Below are positions 26,146-34,892 of a stretch of 41,798 nt of DNA, piece by piece. Position 1 is the first letter of the stretch; the number at the start of each line of letters is the position of its first letter. The stretch covers positions 1 through 41,798 of the forward strand of contig JAHRCV010000006.1 in assembly GCA_019083985.1 (NCBI GenBank), in the 5' to 3' direction. Source of the stretch: Rhizobiales bacterium TNE-4. Lineage in GTDB: Bacteria > Pseudomonadota > Alphaproteobacteria > Rhizobiales > Beijerinckiaceae. The notes beneath the pieces are model-generated. The model was not told where the DNA came from. It searched no databases and was given only the letters and a program-made list of their open reading frames with translations. The position numbers were made by a program, and so were the translations under genes.

Positions 26146-27183
26146 ATGACTTCAATCAAGTCCATAGCAGCAGTAAGTGCTCTAGCTTTAGCATGCTCAT
26201 CGAGCATAGCGCTTTCTCAAACTAAAACTTTTTACGTAGCGGGATATGGCGGCTCCTTTGAACAGACAATGCGCCAGGAAATCATCCCGGCCTTTGAAAA
26301 AAAGCACAATGTAAAAGTCGAATATGTTGCCGGTAACTCGACCGACACACTCGCCAAGCTTCAGGCTCAAAAGGGGAACCAGCAAATTGACGTGGCAATC
26401 GTCGATGATGGCCCGATGTATCAGGCAATTCAGCTCGGTTTTTGCCGTAAGATCGATAAATTACCTGAAGCTGACCTCTACCCTGCCGCGCGTTTTAAGG
26501 ACGATAAGGCTGTCGCCATCGGACTCGTTGCGACGGGGCTGATGTACAATACAAAGTATTTTGCTGAGAAGGGTTGGGCGCCTCCAACCTCGTGGGACGA
26601 CCTCAAAGATCCGAAATTTAAGAAACTGGTCGTAATCCCGCCGATCAATAATACCTATGGCCTATACACTCTCCTTATGTTTGCAAAAATGAATGGCGGT
26701 AGTGAGAAAAACATCGAGCCTGGCTTCAAGGTGATGAAGGAACAGGTAAATCCGAACGTGCTGGTCTACGAACCATCACCCGGCAAGATGACGGAATTGT
26801 TCCAGTCTAATCAGGCTGTCATTGGCGTGTGGGGCACGGGCCGCGTTCAATCCTTCGCCAATACAGGTTTTCCAGTCGACTTCGTCTATCCGAAAGAAGG
26901 TGCTGTGACTCTGCTCGCGTCTGCTTGTCCAGTCGAAAAAGCTGGAAGCTCAGAGATGGCCTCCGACTTTATCAAAGCAATGCTGGAGCCGAACATGCAG
27001 TTGATCCTTTTGAAGGATTACGGATATGGCCCAGTCAACAAAACGGTGAAAGTACCAGCTGAACTCGCAAAAATGGCGCCTATCGGTGAAAGGGCGGCAA
27101 AGCTCTATAATCCTGATTGGGATGCAATTAACCCACAGCGCGAAGAATGGACGAAGCGCTGGAACCGTGAAGTCGAACGCTAA
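26146..27183 (+). CDS. ABC transporter periplasmic binding protein, family 1 (PotD/polyamine-opine type)
   Basis: A 345-aa extracellular binding protein with a Sec signal (AAVSALALACSSSIALSQT). The ATG at 26146 follows a very strong GGGGGAGGAG ribosome site. The fold markers of the PotD/iron-type cluster are visible: VAGYGGSFEQTMRQEIIPAFEKKHNVKVEYV at the start and an ATGLMYNTKYF region near 130-140. It captures a cationic or amino-acid-like solute in the periplasm for the Pot-type importer that follows. Given the oxidases downstream, an opine, N-alkyl amino acid or imino acid is a plausible ligand, but polyamines are also possible. Confidence 0.92.
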   Translation: MTSIKSIAAVSALALACSSSIALSQTKTFYVAGYGGSFEQTMRQEIIPAFEKKHNVKVEYVAGNSTDTLAKLQAQKGNQQIDVAIVDDGPMYQAIQLGFCRKIDKLPEADLYPAARFKDDKAVAIGLVATGLMYNTKYFAEKGWAPPTSWDDLKDPKFKKLVVIPPINNTYGLYTLLMFAKMNGGSEKNIEPGFKVMKEQVNPNVLVYEPSPGKMTELFQSNQAVIGVWGTGRVQSFANTGFPVDFVYPKEGAVTLLASACPVEKAGSSEMASDFIKAMLEPNMQLILLKDYGYGPVNKTVKVPAELAKMAPIGERAAKLYNPDWDAINPQREEWTKRWNREVER

Positions 27184-27196
27184 GACTTCTTGAAAA

Positions 27197-27224
27197 GAGG
27201 CTTCCCGCCGTTGCGGGAAGCCTC
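27197..27224 (+). terminator. intercistronic hairpin after the binding-protein gene
   Basis: A 12-bp perfect stem (GAGGCTTCCCGC / GCGGGAAGCCTC) with a CGTT loop starts 14 nt after the binding-protein stop and ends 18 nt before the ATPase start. It has no U-tract, so it is likely an mRNA-stabilising or partly terminating element that favours the binding protein. Confidence 0.75.
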
Positions 27225-27242
27225 GCAAATCGGCGGTCCACC

Positions 27243-28289
27243 ATGGCTTTTCTTGAACTACAGAACGTTACAAAAACTTTCGGCGACCACACCGCCGTGA
27301 ACGCAATCAACCTTACCGTTCAAAAGGGTGAATTCGTCTCGCTCCTCGGCCCTTCCGGTTGCGGAAAGACTACCACGTTGCAGATGATTGCCGGCTTTGT
27401 ACCGCTGACGAAGGGGATCATTCGTCTCGATGGACGTGATCTCTCTAACGTCAAACCAGCTGAACGCGGGCTTGGCATAGTCTTTCAAAGCTATGCGCTC
27501 TTCCCGCATATGACGGCCGCACAAAACGTCGCTTTTGGGCTTGAAATGCGTTCCATCCCGCGATCCGATCGTGATCAGCGCGTCCGGGATGCTCTCGCAC
27601 TTGTTGGTCTGGCAGGTTATGAAGAACGCTTTCCACGCCGCATGTCGGGTGGGCAACAACAGCGTGTCGCTTTGGCGCGTGCTCTTGTCATTCGTCCGCA
27701 GATCCTTCTTTTAGATGAACCTTTGTCGAACCTAGACGCAAAACTGCGCGAGGAAATGCAGATTGAATTGCGCCAGATCCAGCGCAATTTGGGTACAACG
27801 ACTATCCTTGTCACTCATGATCAGCATGAGGCTATGGCGCTTTCAGACAGGATCGTAGTGATGAACAAAGGCGACATCGAACAGATTGGGTCGCCGCAAG
27901 ATACTTATCATTCACCCGCATCGGCTTTCGTCGCGACCTTTCTTGGAAAAACAAATGCATTTGAGGGTGAGGTACAGGTAGCGCAAGGTGGTATATCCCG
28001 CATTATCGTCGGAGACCATGTCTACACTGCCTCAGCGCACATCAAAGGACCTGTGATCATCTCAGTTCGGCCTGAGCGTATAAGTTTTGCCAAGGCTGGA
28101 TTACGTGGGACAGTTTGCACACGCATTTTTCGAGGCAATCACTGGTTGTTTCAAATCAAAACGATCGCTGGTGTCGCCACAGTTATTCGTCAAAACGATG
28201 GTACATCAATGCCAGAGGAAGGGCATGATGTGCATCTTGTCTGGCGCGAAGAAGATACGTTTGTGCGCGCAAACAGCAAGGTTGGGTGA
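27243..28289 (+). CDS. ABC importer ATPase (PotA-like)
   Basis: A 348-aa ATPase. Walker A GPSGCGKTTT (about 36-45), signature MSGGQQQRVALARAL, Walker B ILLLDEPLSNLD and switch HDQHEA are all complete. The C-terminal ~110 residues form the TOBE-type regulatory domain (VRPERISFAK) usual for PotA/MalK types. It powers the two following permeases. The gene is preceded by the strong hairpin and overlaps the next start (TGATG). Confidence 0.94.
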   Translation: MAFLELQNVTKTFGDHTAVNAINLTVQKGEFVSLLGPSGCGKTTTLQMIAGFVPLTKGIIRLDGRDLSNVKPAERGLGIVFQSYALFPHMTAAQNVAFGLEMRSIPRSDRDQRVRDALALVGLAGYEERFPRRMSGGQQQRVALARALVIRPQILLLDEPLSNLDAKLREEMQIELRQIQRNLGTTTILVTHDQHEAMALSDRIVVMNKGDIEQIGSPQDTYHSPASAFVATFLGKTNAFEGEVQVAQGGISRIIVGDHVYTASAHIKGPVIISVRPERISFAKAGLRGTVCTRIFRGNHWLFQIKTIAGVATVIRQNDGTSMPEEGHDVHLVWREEDTFVRANSKVG

Positions 28290-29173
28290 TGCAAAGCTCA
28301 TCCCCTCTCTTCCTATCCACTCAAACGCGATCAGCATGGGGTTTGATACTCCCATCGCTGGCGCTGTTTCTTGCCGTTGTCATCATTCCCCTCATCATGA
28401 CAGTGATGCTCTCGTTTCATGATTGGGGTCAATACAAAGGGATTGAGACAGTCTTCATTCTGAAGAATTGGTATGAGATCTGGTCGGATTCTTACTTTCA
28501 CGAAATGTTCGCACGCACATTCCGGATCGCTGTACTTGTCACATTCATCACGATGGCGCTGGGGGCACCAGAAGCATACATTCTCAATCGTATGAGAGCA
28601 CCATGGAAGGGGGTTTTTCTTCTTGTCATTCTCGGTCCTCTTTTGATTTCCGTTGTCGCGCGCACATTAGGCTGGGCTTTGTTGTTTGGTGGCAAAAACG
28701 GTGTCGTCAACATGGCATTGATGAAAATTGGAGTTATCGATGCTCCGTTACCCTTCATGTTTACGGAAACTGGTGTCGTCATCGCGCTGTCGCACGTTAT
28801 GATGCCTTTCATGGTGCTGTCGATATGGGCAGCGCTGCAGAAGTTGGACCCACAGATTGAAAACGCAGCTCTATCCCTTGGTGCAAGCCAATTAACTGTT
28901 ATGCGCCGCATTATATTTCCACAAATCATGCCGGGCCTACTGTCAGGCGGGATTATCGTATTTTCCCTCGCAGCGAGCGCGTTTGCTACACCAGCAATCA
29001 TTGGCGGACGCCGACTAAAGGTTGCAGCCACCTTAGCCTATGACGAGTTCCTCAACACGCTGAACTGGCCACTTGGTGCAGCGGTTGCCGTATTATTGCT
29101 TGTGGCACTTGTAATCATTGTTGTATCTAGCAATGCACTTATCGAACGCCGTTATAAGGCGGTGTTCGAATGA
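28289..29173 (+). CDS. ABC transporter permease (PotB-like)
   Basis: A 294-aa inner-membrane permease. The ATG at 28289 overlaps the ATPase stop by one base; an in-frame GTG one codon earlier is less likely. About six membrane segments are visible, starting with LILPSLALFLAVVIIPLIMTV. The EAA docking loop is ENAALSLGASQLTVMRRIIFPQIMPG around residues 195-220. Partner of the PotC-like permease, which it overlaps by 4 nt. Confidence 0.92.
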   Translation: MQSSSPLFLSTQTRSAWGLILPSLALFLAVVIIPLIMTVMLSFHDWGQYKGIETVFILKNWYEIWSDSYFHEMFARTFRIAVLVTFITMALGAPEAYILNRMRAPWKGVFLLVILGPLLISVVARTLGWALLFGGKNGVVNMALMKIGVIDAPLPFMFTETGVVIALSHVMMPFMVLSIWAALQKLDPQIENAALSLGASQLTVMRRIIFPQIMPGLLSGGIIVFSLAASAFATPAIIGGRRLKVAATLAYDEFLNTLNWPLGAAVAVLLLVALVIIVVSSNALIERRYKAVFE

Positions 29174-29976
29174 GCAAGAACGGTTTCATCTCGCTGCTAT
29201 TTCATACATTGTTCGTCACATTCATGCTAGCGCCAATCATTGTGGTGTGTTTGGTGGCCTTCACGCCAGAAGGATATCTGTCTCTTCCCACAAATGGCTT
29301 CTCGCTTCGCTGGTTTAAAGCCATTGGCCGTTATCCCGAATTTATTCGCGCTTTTTGGGTATCAATTGGTTTGGGAGCGCTTTCATCAACGATTGTTCTG
29401 GCTTTCGCTGTACCGGCAGCACTGGGTCTTGCGCGCTACCAGTTCCGAGGTCGTGATGCGCTATCTGCCCTCCTGCTCTCGCCACTGATGATCCCGCATG
29501 TGGTGCTCGGCATTGCATTTCTCCGCTTCTTCACTCAATTCGGATTAAGCGGCACATTTGCAGCGCTGCTCATCGCCCATATCGTGGTGATTTTTCCATT
29601 CGCATTACGGCTTACTCTCTCGTCAGCAACGGGAATGGATCGTTCGATTGAACAGGCTGCAATCTCGCTTGGCGCAAGGGATTGGGTCGTATTTCGACGC
29701 GTGACACTGCCACTTATCATGCCCGGCCTCATCAGCGGATGGGCGCTCGCCTTCATCCAATCCTTCGATGAGGTAACAATGACGGTCTTTTTAGCTGCTC
29801 CTGGCACTGAAACTTTGCCGGTTCGTATGTTCCTCTATATCCAAGACAATATTGATCCGCTGGTTACGTCAGTGTCGGCTAGCGTCATCGCAATCACAGT
29901 ATTGGCACTGATTATACTCGACCGGATGTTCGGCCTCGAACATGTGCTTACAGGCCACAGCGATCGCACAAAATGA
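29170..29976 (+). CDS. ABC transporter permease (PotC-like)
   Basis: A 268-aa inner-membrane permease with about six membrane segments. The EAA docking loop is EQAAISLGARDWVVFRRVTLPLIMPG around residues 160-185. The ATG overlaps the PotB-like stop as ATGA. The next gene (a flavoenzyme) starts 9 nt after its stop, so transport and catabolism share one transcript. Confidence 0.92.
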   Translation: MSKNGFISLLFHTLFVTFMLAPIIVVCLVAFTPEGYLSLPTNGFSLRWFKAIGRYPEFIRAFWVSIGLGALSSTIVLAFAVPAALGLARYQFRGRDALSALLLSPLMIPHVVLGIAFLRFFTQFGLSGTFAALLIAHIVVIFPFALRLTLSSATGMDRSIEQAAISLGARDWVVFRRVTLPLIMPGLISGWALAFIQSFDEVTMTVFLAAPGTETLPVRMFLYIQDNIDPLVTSVSASVIAITVLALIILDRMFGLEHVLTGHSDRTK

Positions 29977-29985
29977 GGCGTGACC

Positions 29986-31137
29986 ATGAATCATACCGAA
30001 TCCACCAATGAATATGACGTTGCTGTTATCGGCGGCGGATTATTGGGCTCATCGATTGCATGGGGATTGGGCCGCCTTGGGCAGCGCACCTGCGTTCTCG
30101 ACGAAGGGGATGTGACTAAGCGCGCTTCCCGCGCAAATTTTGCCTTGGTTTGGGTGCAAAGCAAAGGTCTTGGCCTTCCTGAGTATACAGGTTGGACGGT
30201 ACGCGCATCAGAAACCTGGTCAAAATTGTCAGACGAAATCAAAGCCCAAACTGGCATCGACGTCTGCCATCAGCGCCCCGGTGGCTTTCATCTCGCTTTG
30301 AGTGAGAAGGAACTCGAGGATCGGCGACTATCCCTGCGGAGGCTACATAATCAACCCGGCGCAACCGATTACAAAATAGAAATACTTGATCATGATGAAG
30401 TCAAAAAACAGCTTCCTCATATCGGTCCTGATGTGGTGGGAGGAACATATTGCCCTCTCGACGGACATGTGAACTCCTTACGCTATTTGCGTGCCATCCA
30501 TAGTGCGCTCAAGACATCGGGCGTCGATTATAGGCCAGAGCATCGCGTCAGCACCATCGAACACCGCAATGGTGAATTTAAAATCTCAACCGAGCAAGGT
30601 GAGATACGCGCCGGCAAGGTCGTGCTGGCTGCAGGAAACGCCAATATGACACTGGCTCATATGGTCGGCTTAAAGGCTCCGATGTCTCCGACGCGGGGCC
30701 AAATCCTCGTTACCGAACGAACCGTTCCTTTTCTAGGTTTTCCACTTACGACTATTCGTCAAACTGATGAGGGAACGGTGATGATTGGCGACAGTCGAGA
30801 AGAATTTATAGACGATACTGTACAAAATCTGCCTATCAATGCTGTCATGGCTGACCGTGCGCGCCGCATGTTTCCTTTACTTAATCAGCTCAATATCGTG
30901 CGAACTTGGAGCGGAATTCGTGTCATGCCAAAAGATGGTTTCCCCATCTATGACCAATCAGAAACATGCCCGGGCGCCTTCGTTACCTGCTGTCATTCAG
31001 GTGTAACTCTCGCCCCCAATCACGCTTTCGATATCGCACCCATGATCGCGAAAGGTGCTCTTGATCTTGAGCGCGTTGGCGCTTTCTCAGCGCGGCGTTT
31101 CGATCAAATACAGGTTCAATCGAGCGGATATTATTAA
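29986..31137 (+). CDS. DAO-family FAD-dependent oxidoreductase (first of two)
   Basis: A 383-aa flavoenzyme of the D-amino-acid/glycine oxidase family (DAO fold). The ATG at 29986 has GAGG 9 nt upstream; a GTG two codons earlier is in frame. The FAD-binding dinucleotide motif is VIGGGLLGSSIAWGLGRLG at about 15-33. A second FAD contact is seen in GKVVLAAGNA, and the C-terminal part ends with the family region around RTWSGIRVMPKDGFPIY. These enzymes oxidise amines or amino acids to imines. Together with the next three genes it forms a multi-subunit-like oxidase set. Its substrate may be the same as that of the second DAO enzyme, or its product. Confidence 0.88.
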   Translation: MNHTESTNEYDVAVIGGGLLGSSIAWGLGRLGQRTCVLDEGDVTKRASRANFALVWVQSKGLGLPEYTGWTVRASETWSKLSDEIKAQTGIDVCHQRPGGFHLALSEKELEDRRLSLRRLHNQPGATDYKIEILDHDEVKKQLPHIGPDVVGGTYCPLDGHVNSLRYLRAIHSALKTSGVDYRPEHRVSTIEHRNGEFKISTEQGEIRAGKVVLAAGNANMTLAHMVGLKAPMSPTRGQILVTERTVPFLGFPLTTIRQTDEGTVMIGDSREEFIDDTVQNLPINAVMADRARRMFPLLNQLNIVRTWSGIRVMPKDGFPIYDQSETCPGAFVTCCHSGVTLAPNHAFDIAPMIAKGALDLERVGAFSARRFDQIQVQSSGYY

Positions 31138-31168
31138 GGCAGTGCTGCCTAGCCCTGCAGGAGTTTGC

Positions 31169-31468
31169 ATGTTCAAAAGAGCAACTAATCACCAAGAGCC
31201 CGCTGTGCAAATCACAGTTGATGGCTTGCCTGTGACTGCGCGTCGTGGCGATACTGTCAGCGCGGCAATTCTCACGGCAGGATGCGTCGAGCCCTACCGC
31301 TACACGGCCGTCAATGGTACGCCACGCGCGCCTTATTGCATGATGGGCGTATGTTTCGATTGCCTCGTAACCATTGATGGTATCGGAAATCGCCAAGGAT
31401 GTCTCATTCCTGTCAGCGACGGCATGGTCATCACGCGCCAAAACGGCAAGCGGGAGATAGAATCGTGA
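31169..31468 (+). CDS. small [2Fe-2S] protein (opine oxidase/HcnA-like subunit)
   Basis: A 99-aa protein from the ATG at 31169 (CAGGAG 8 nt upstream). Four cysteines, C57, C62, C65 and C78, are spaced as C-x4-C-x2-C-x12-C, the plant-ferredoxin-like [2Fe-2S] pattern seen in HcnA, sarcosine-oxidase-like and opine-oxidase small subunits. The preceding VTARRGDTVSAAILTAG segment is family-typical. It overlaps the next start as GTGA, matching the usual gene order of such oxidases. Its job is to pass electrons between flavin subunits. Confidence 0.9.
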   Translation: MFKRATNHQEPAVQITVDGLPVTARRGDTVSAAILTAGCVEPYRYTAVNGTPRAPYCMMGVCFDCLVTIDGIGNRQGCLIPVSDGMVITRQNGKREIES

Positions 31469-32889
31469 GCTTCCCAGAATCACTTCACGCCGCCTATGAC
31501 GTAATCGTGATTGGAGCGGGCCCGGCGGGTTTAGCAGCAGCAGCCACTACCGCAGAGGCTGGGTTGAGAACTTTGCTCGTCGACGAAAATTCTGCGCCGG
31601 GTGGCCAGATTTATCGTGCCATCACAACATCACCATTAAAAAACTCGTCGATCCTCGGCAAAGACTATGAAGCTGGCAATGATCTCGTTCACACCTTCGA
31701 AAAAAGTGGTGCTGACCGTCTTGCTGGTTGCACAGTGTGGAGCCTTGATCGGGAACGTGTGGTAGGTCTTTCGTGTGGCGGTGAAGCGCGATTGATCAAG
31801 GCCGAGCGGGTGATCATTGCGACAGGAGCGATGGAGCGTCCTTTTCCTATCCCGGGATGGACGCTGCCCGGGGTGATGACGATAGGTGCAGGGCAAACTC
31901 TGTTGAAATCGTCTGGCCTAATCCCGAGTGGCCGCTTGGCGTTGGCTGGCCAGGGGCCCTTACTTTGGCTTTACGCCGCGCAGATATTACGCGCTGGCGG
32001 CCATATTGCTGCTATTTTTGATACGACACCATTAGCGAATTACATTTCAGCAGCGCTTCACTTGCCTGGCTTCATCTTTTCTCCCTATTGGACAAAAGGT
32101 CTCGGGTTGATCCGTGAAGTAAAGCGTGCCGTAAAAATCGTCACAGGTGTGACACGACTTGAAGCCCAAGGAAAAAACAAGCTTCAAACGCTTGTATGGG
32201 AGGCAGGATCAAGGACAGGGTCGATTGACCTCGATGTTTTGATGTTACATCAGGGCGTTGTTCCGCACGTCAACCTCGCCATGGCCGCAGGCATTAAGCA
32301 CGAGTGGGATGCCATCCAGCTCTGCTTCCGTCCAGTCTTGGATGAAAGCGGCAATTCGTCAATCAAGGGCATTATGATTGCGGGCGATGGCGCTGGAATA
32401 GGCGGCGCTGAATCGGCTGCTGAAAGGGGGCGTCTCGCTGCTATAGATACCGTCGCCAACTTGCGTCCGGATGCGCTCGCCCAAATCCCGTCGCGCGATA
32501 ATGTGCGGAACCGGTTGGCGCAAACCATGCGAGGCCGCGCGTTTCTCGATCACCTTTATCGGCCCTCGAAGGTCTTCCGTATTCCTCAGGATGCTTCAAC
32601 GATTGTTTGCCGTTGTGAAGAAATTACGGCTGGCGAGATCCGTGCTTCAATTGCCATTGGTGCTACTGGCCCCAATCAGTTGAAGGCATATCGTCGGACA
32701 GGCATGGGACCTTGCCAAGGTCGTCTCTGCAGCTTGACTGTGACAGAATTGATGGCCGATGAACGTGGGAAATCGCCAGAAGAGATTGGCTATTACCGCC
32801 TTCGCTCTCCAGTGAAACCGATCAGTCTTGCCGAACTTGCGTCCATTCCGCAGGATGAGACCGCGATCAAGGCAGTGGTGCGCGGCTGA
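31465..32889 (+). CDS. FAD/NAD(P) oxidoreductase with BFD-type [2Fe-2S] tail (opine oxidase/HcnB-like)
   Basis: A 474-aa protein. The GTG at 31465 is chosen because it overlaps the previous stop as GTGA and GGGAG precedes it. The FAD motif is GAGPAG at 17-22, and the family contains a second dinucleotide-binding domain in the middle. Near the C-terminus C382, C384, C417 and C422 (CRCEE ... GPCQGRLC) form a bacterioferredoxin-associated-ferredoxin type iron-sulfur site. This architecture is that of HcnB and octopine/nopaline oxidase A subunits. It would pair with the small iron-sulfur protein and the DAO subunit on either side. Confidence 0.9.
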   Translation: MSFPESLHAAYDVIVIGAGPAGLAAAATTAEAGLRTLLVDENSAPGGQIYRAITTSPLKNSSILGKDYEAGNDLVHTFEKSGADRLAGCTVWSLDRERVVGLSCGGEARLIKAERVIIATGAMERPFPIPGWTLPGVMTIGAGQTLLKSSGLIPSGRLALAGQGPLLWLYAAQILRAGGHIAAIFDTTPLANYISAALHLPGFIFSPYWTKGLGLIREVKRAVKIVTGVTRLEAQGKNKLQTLVWEAGSRTGSIDLDVLMLHQGVVPHVNLAMAAGIKHEWDAIQLCFRPVLDESGNSSIKGIMIAGDGAGIGGAESAAERGRLAAIDTVANLRPDALAQIPSRDNVRNRLAQTMRGRAFLDHLYRPSKVFRIPQDASTIVCRCEEITAGEIRASIAIGATGPNQLKAYRRTGMGPCQGRLCSLTVTELMADERGKSPEEIGYYRLRSPVKPISLAELASIPQDETAIKAVVRG

Positions 32890-34025
32890 TGCAAACCGCG
32901 GATGTGATCATTGTAGGTGGTGGTATCCATGGGTGCTCAACGGCATTGCACCTCACTTTACGCGGTCTCAAGCCGATTTTGATTGAGAAAGATTATGCAG
33001 GCCGCCATGCATCTGGCGTCAATGCAGGTGGTGTACGACAATTGATGCGCCATATTGCTGAAATTCCGCTTTCGATCCGCTCAATGGATATCTGGGAGAA
33101 GATCCAGGATCTGGTTGAAGACGATTGTGGTTTCGATAGTCACGGACAGGTCCTTGTCGCCGAGGATGAGAGTGAACTTGCGCCCATGCGCGATCGCGTA
33201 GCCGAATTAAACCTTCGCGGCTTTAACCATGAAGAGCTTATTGACGCGGAGGAATTACGTCGTCTCGTGCCCGCAGTAGCTGAAAGTTGCCCTGGTGGCG
33301 TGGTCTCTCGGCGCGATGGCGCAGCTAATCCAGCACAAACGACTACGGCCTTCCGACGCATGGCAGAGAGGCGCGGTGCTCGCATTATCGAAGGTGTCCG
33401 CGTTGACACAATCAAACGCGATGGCGGTCATTGGTATGTCACAGCTGGCAGCGAGGTTTACTCAGCGCCGGTTCTCGTCAACGCAGCTGGCGCTTGGGGT
33501 GGTAAACTCGCAGCAATTTTAGGGGAACCAGTTCCGCTTGAAGTTGTTGCGCCTATGCTGATGATCACATCGCGTGTACCAACGTTCATTAAGCCAGTTG
33601 TTATTCTTCGAGGCCGGAAACTGTCCTTCAAACAATTTGAGAACGGCACCGTGATGATTGGCGGCGGTTATCTTGGCCGGGCCTATCCTGACACCAATGA
33701 AACTGACCTCGATTGGACACAACTTAAAAATAATGCGCGGACTGTTTGGGATTTATTCCCGATAATGCGAGAAGCTACCATCGTGCGCGCTTGGGCAGGA
33801 ATTGAGGCAAAAATGCCGGACGATATCCCGGTTCTTGGCCCCAGCCGGAAACATGACGGTCTGTTTCATCAATTCGGCTTCTCTTTGCACGGGTTCCAGT
33901 TAGGCCCCGGGACGGGAGATATTATGGCCGAACTTATCGCGACCGGAAACACTAATATTTCACTTGAGGCCTTCAGGCCTGATCGTTTTGAAACGGCTGA
34001 CATCGGAGACAAACATGAGCATTGA
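32889..34025 (+). CDS. DAO-family FAD-dependent oxidoreductase (opine oxidase B/HcnC-like)
   Basis: A 378-aa flavoenzyme overlapping the previous stop by one base (TGATG). The FAD motif is VIIVGGGIHGCSTALHLTLRG at about 7-27. The GVRQLMRH, GGGYLGRAYP and HGFQLGPGTG regions fit sarcosine-oxidase/DadA-type enzymes. Following an HcnA-like and HcnB-like pair it completes the A-B-C order known for opine oxidases, L-proline dehydrogenases and HCN synthase. It would perform the amine oxidation to an imine. The true substrate is not determinable here; HCN formation is unlikely, as the whole operon is built for uptake and catabolism. Confidence 0.88.
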   Translation: MQTADVIIVGGGIHGCSTALHLTLRGLKPILIEKDYAGRHASGVNAGGVRQLMRHIAEIPLSIRSMDIWEKIQDLVEDDCGFDSHGQVLVAEDESELAPMRDRVAELNLRGFNHEELIDAEELRRLVPAVAESCPGGVVSRRDGAANPAQTTTAFRRMAERRGARIIEGVRVDTIKRDGGHWYVTAGSEVYSAPVLVNAAGAWGGKLAAILGEPVPLEVVAPMLMITSRVPTFIKPVVILRGRKLSFKQFENGTVMIGGGYLGRAYPDTNETDLDWTQLKNNARTVWDLFPIMREATIVRAWAGIEAKMPDDIPVLGPSRKHDGLFHQFGFSLHGFQLGPGTGDIMAELIATGNTNISLEAFRPDRFETADIGDKHEH

Positions 34026-34365
34026 ACGTAAGCTTCGTACGCCTATCCAGCACCGTTTGGTGCGAACAGGAGATCTCCTCTTTATCGGTGGTGCGATCGC
34101 TGACGACACAACGAAATCAATGGGAGAGCAGACACGCAATATTCTTGAAAAATTTGAGACCTACCTGCACGAAGGCGGGAGTGATAGGCAGCACGTGCTC
34201 TCGGCATCTATTTTTGTGACAGACCTTTCAAAGAAGAAGGAAATGGATGCCGTATGGACAGAATTTTTTGGGGACTACCTGCCTGCACGCGCCACAGTTG
34301 GTGTTGCCGATCTTGGCGGGGGAGCTGAGATTGAGATTGTTATGACTGCAAAGCTAAAGTCGTAA
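34015..34365 (+). CDS. RidA-family imine deaminase (cassette C)
   Basis: A 116-aa RidA-family protein. The ATG at 34015 has GGAG 8 nt upstream and overlaps the previous gene by 11 nt. LLFIGGAIA (21-29) and the Arg/Glu of PARATVGVADLGGGAEIEI (R92, E105) fit the family. It sits last in an amine-oxidase operon, where hydrolysis of the imine product would be needed. It belongs to a different RidA branch from the copy in cassette B. Confidence 0.88.
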   Translation: MSIERKLRTPIQHRLVRTGDLLFIGGAIADDTTKSMGEQTRNILEKFETYLHEGGSDRQHVLSASIFVTDLSKKKEMDAVWTEFFGDYLPARATVGVADLGGGAEIEIVMTAKLKS

Positions 34366-34421
34366 ACTAAAGTTTATTACACTTGGACATTCTTCCTGCA
34401 TCGCGGGGATCGACCTTAAGC

Positions 34422-34892
34422 TCATTTATAGCCATGGTCGATCCCTTTGCTTGCCCCCCTCAGGCTGACATCTGGTATTCCTTTCTCAGCTACTTCCTCA
34501 ATAGCTAGGTCCAGCTCCCCTGCCCTTACCGCTTCAATGATGGCTCTGATTGTGTCGGGCAGCTCCAAACGATCTCCTAGAGCTACTGCGGTCATCTCCC
34601 CATCCAGCTTCAAAAGCTTGCTGCCATAATAGACGCTGAAGAAGCAGCCCGCCGCATTGAGCCAATACCAGGGCCTAACCCGCTTGGGCCGTTCGATACG
34701 CACACGCTCACCATCTGAGCTGGTTGCCCACACGCGCCTTAATGGTTCGTATCGCTCTCCACCGATTAACGCCTCAGCCAAAGCCAGCTGTTCTTCCAGC
34801 TTGCTGATCAGCTTTGCTCGTCGTTGCTCGACCTTGGTGAGTAAGCGCCGTTGCTGCTGCGCGACCAGTTTAAGTTTTTGTAGATGCTTCAT
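34422..34892 (-). CDS. DUF6641-like protein, full-length copy (copy D)
   Basis: A 156-aa protein and the only complete member of a four-copy family in the window. The N-terminal ~45 residues are basic and coiled-coil-like (KVEQRRAKLISKLEEQLALAEAL). The middle holds KRVRPWYWLNAAGCFFSVYY, and the C-terminal half (KLLKLDGEMTAV ... AGELDLAIEEVAEKG) is the part kept in the other copies. I recall a phage/plasmid-associated DUF6641 family with this layout (basic start, KRVxxWW-like centre, YGSKxxxL, EAGELDxxI end), but the name is unverified and no function is known. Its ribosome site GGGGAG lies inside a small palindrome (34903-34915). It lies 57 bp after cassette C and upstream of the recombinase. 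Confidence 0.75.
   Translation of the reverse strand: MKHLQKLKLVAQQQRRLLTKVEQRRAKLISKLEEQLALAEALIGGERYEPLRRVWATSSDGERVRIERPKRVRPWYWLNAAGCFFSVYYGSKLLKLDGEMTAVALGDRLELPDTIRAIIEAVRAGELDLAIEEVAEKGIPDVSLRGASKGIDHGYK

Noticed and set aside
31169-34025. HCN synthase operon (hcnABC)
   Set aside because: The subunit order matches, but the operon also holds an importer, a second DAO enzyme and RidA, so a catabolic oxidase is more likely than cyanide production.
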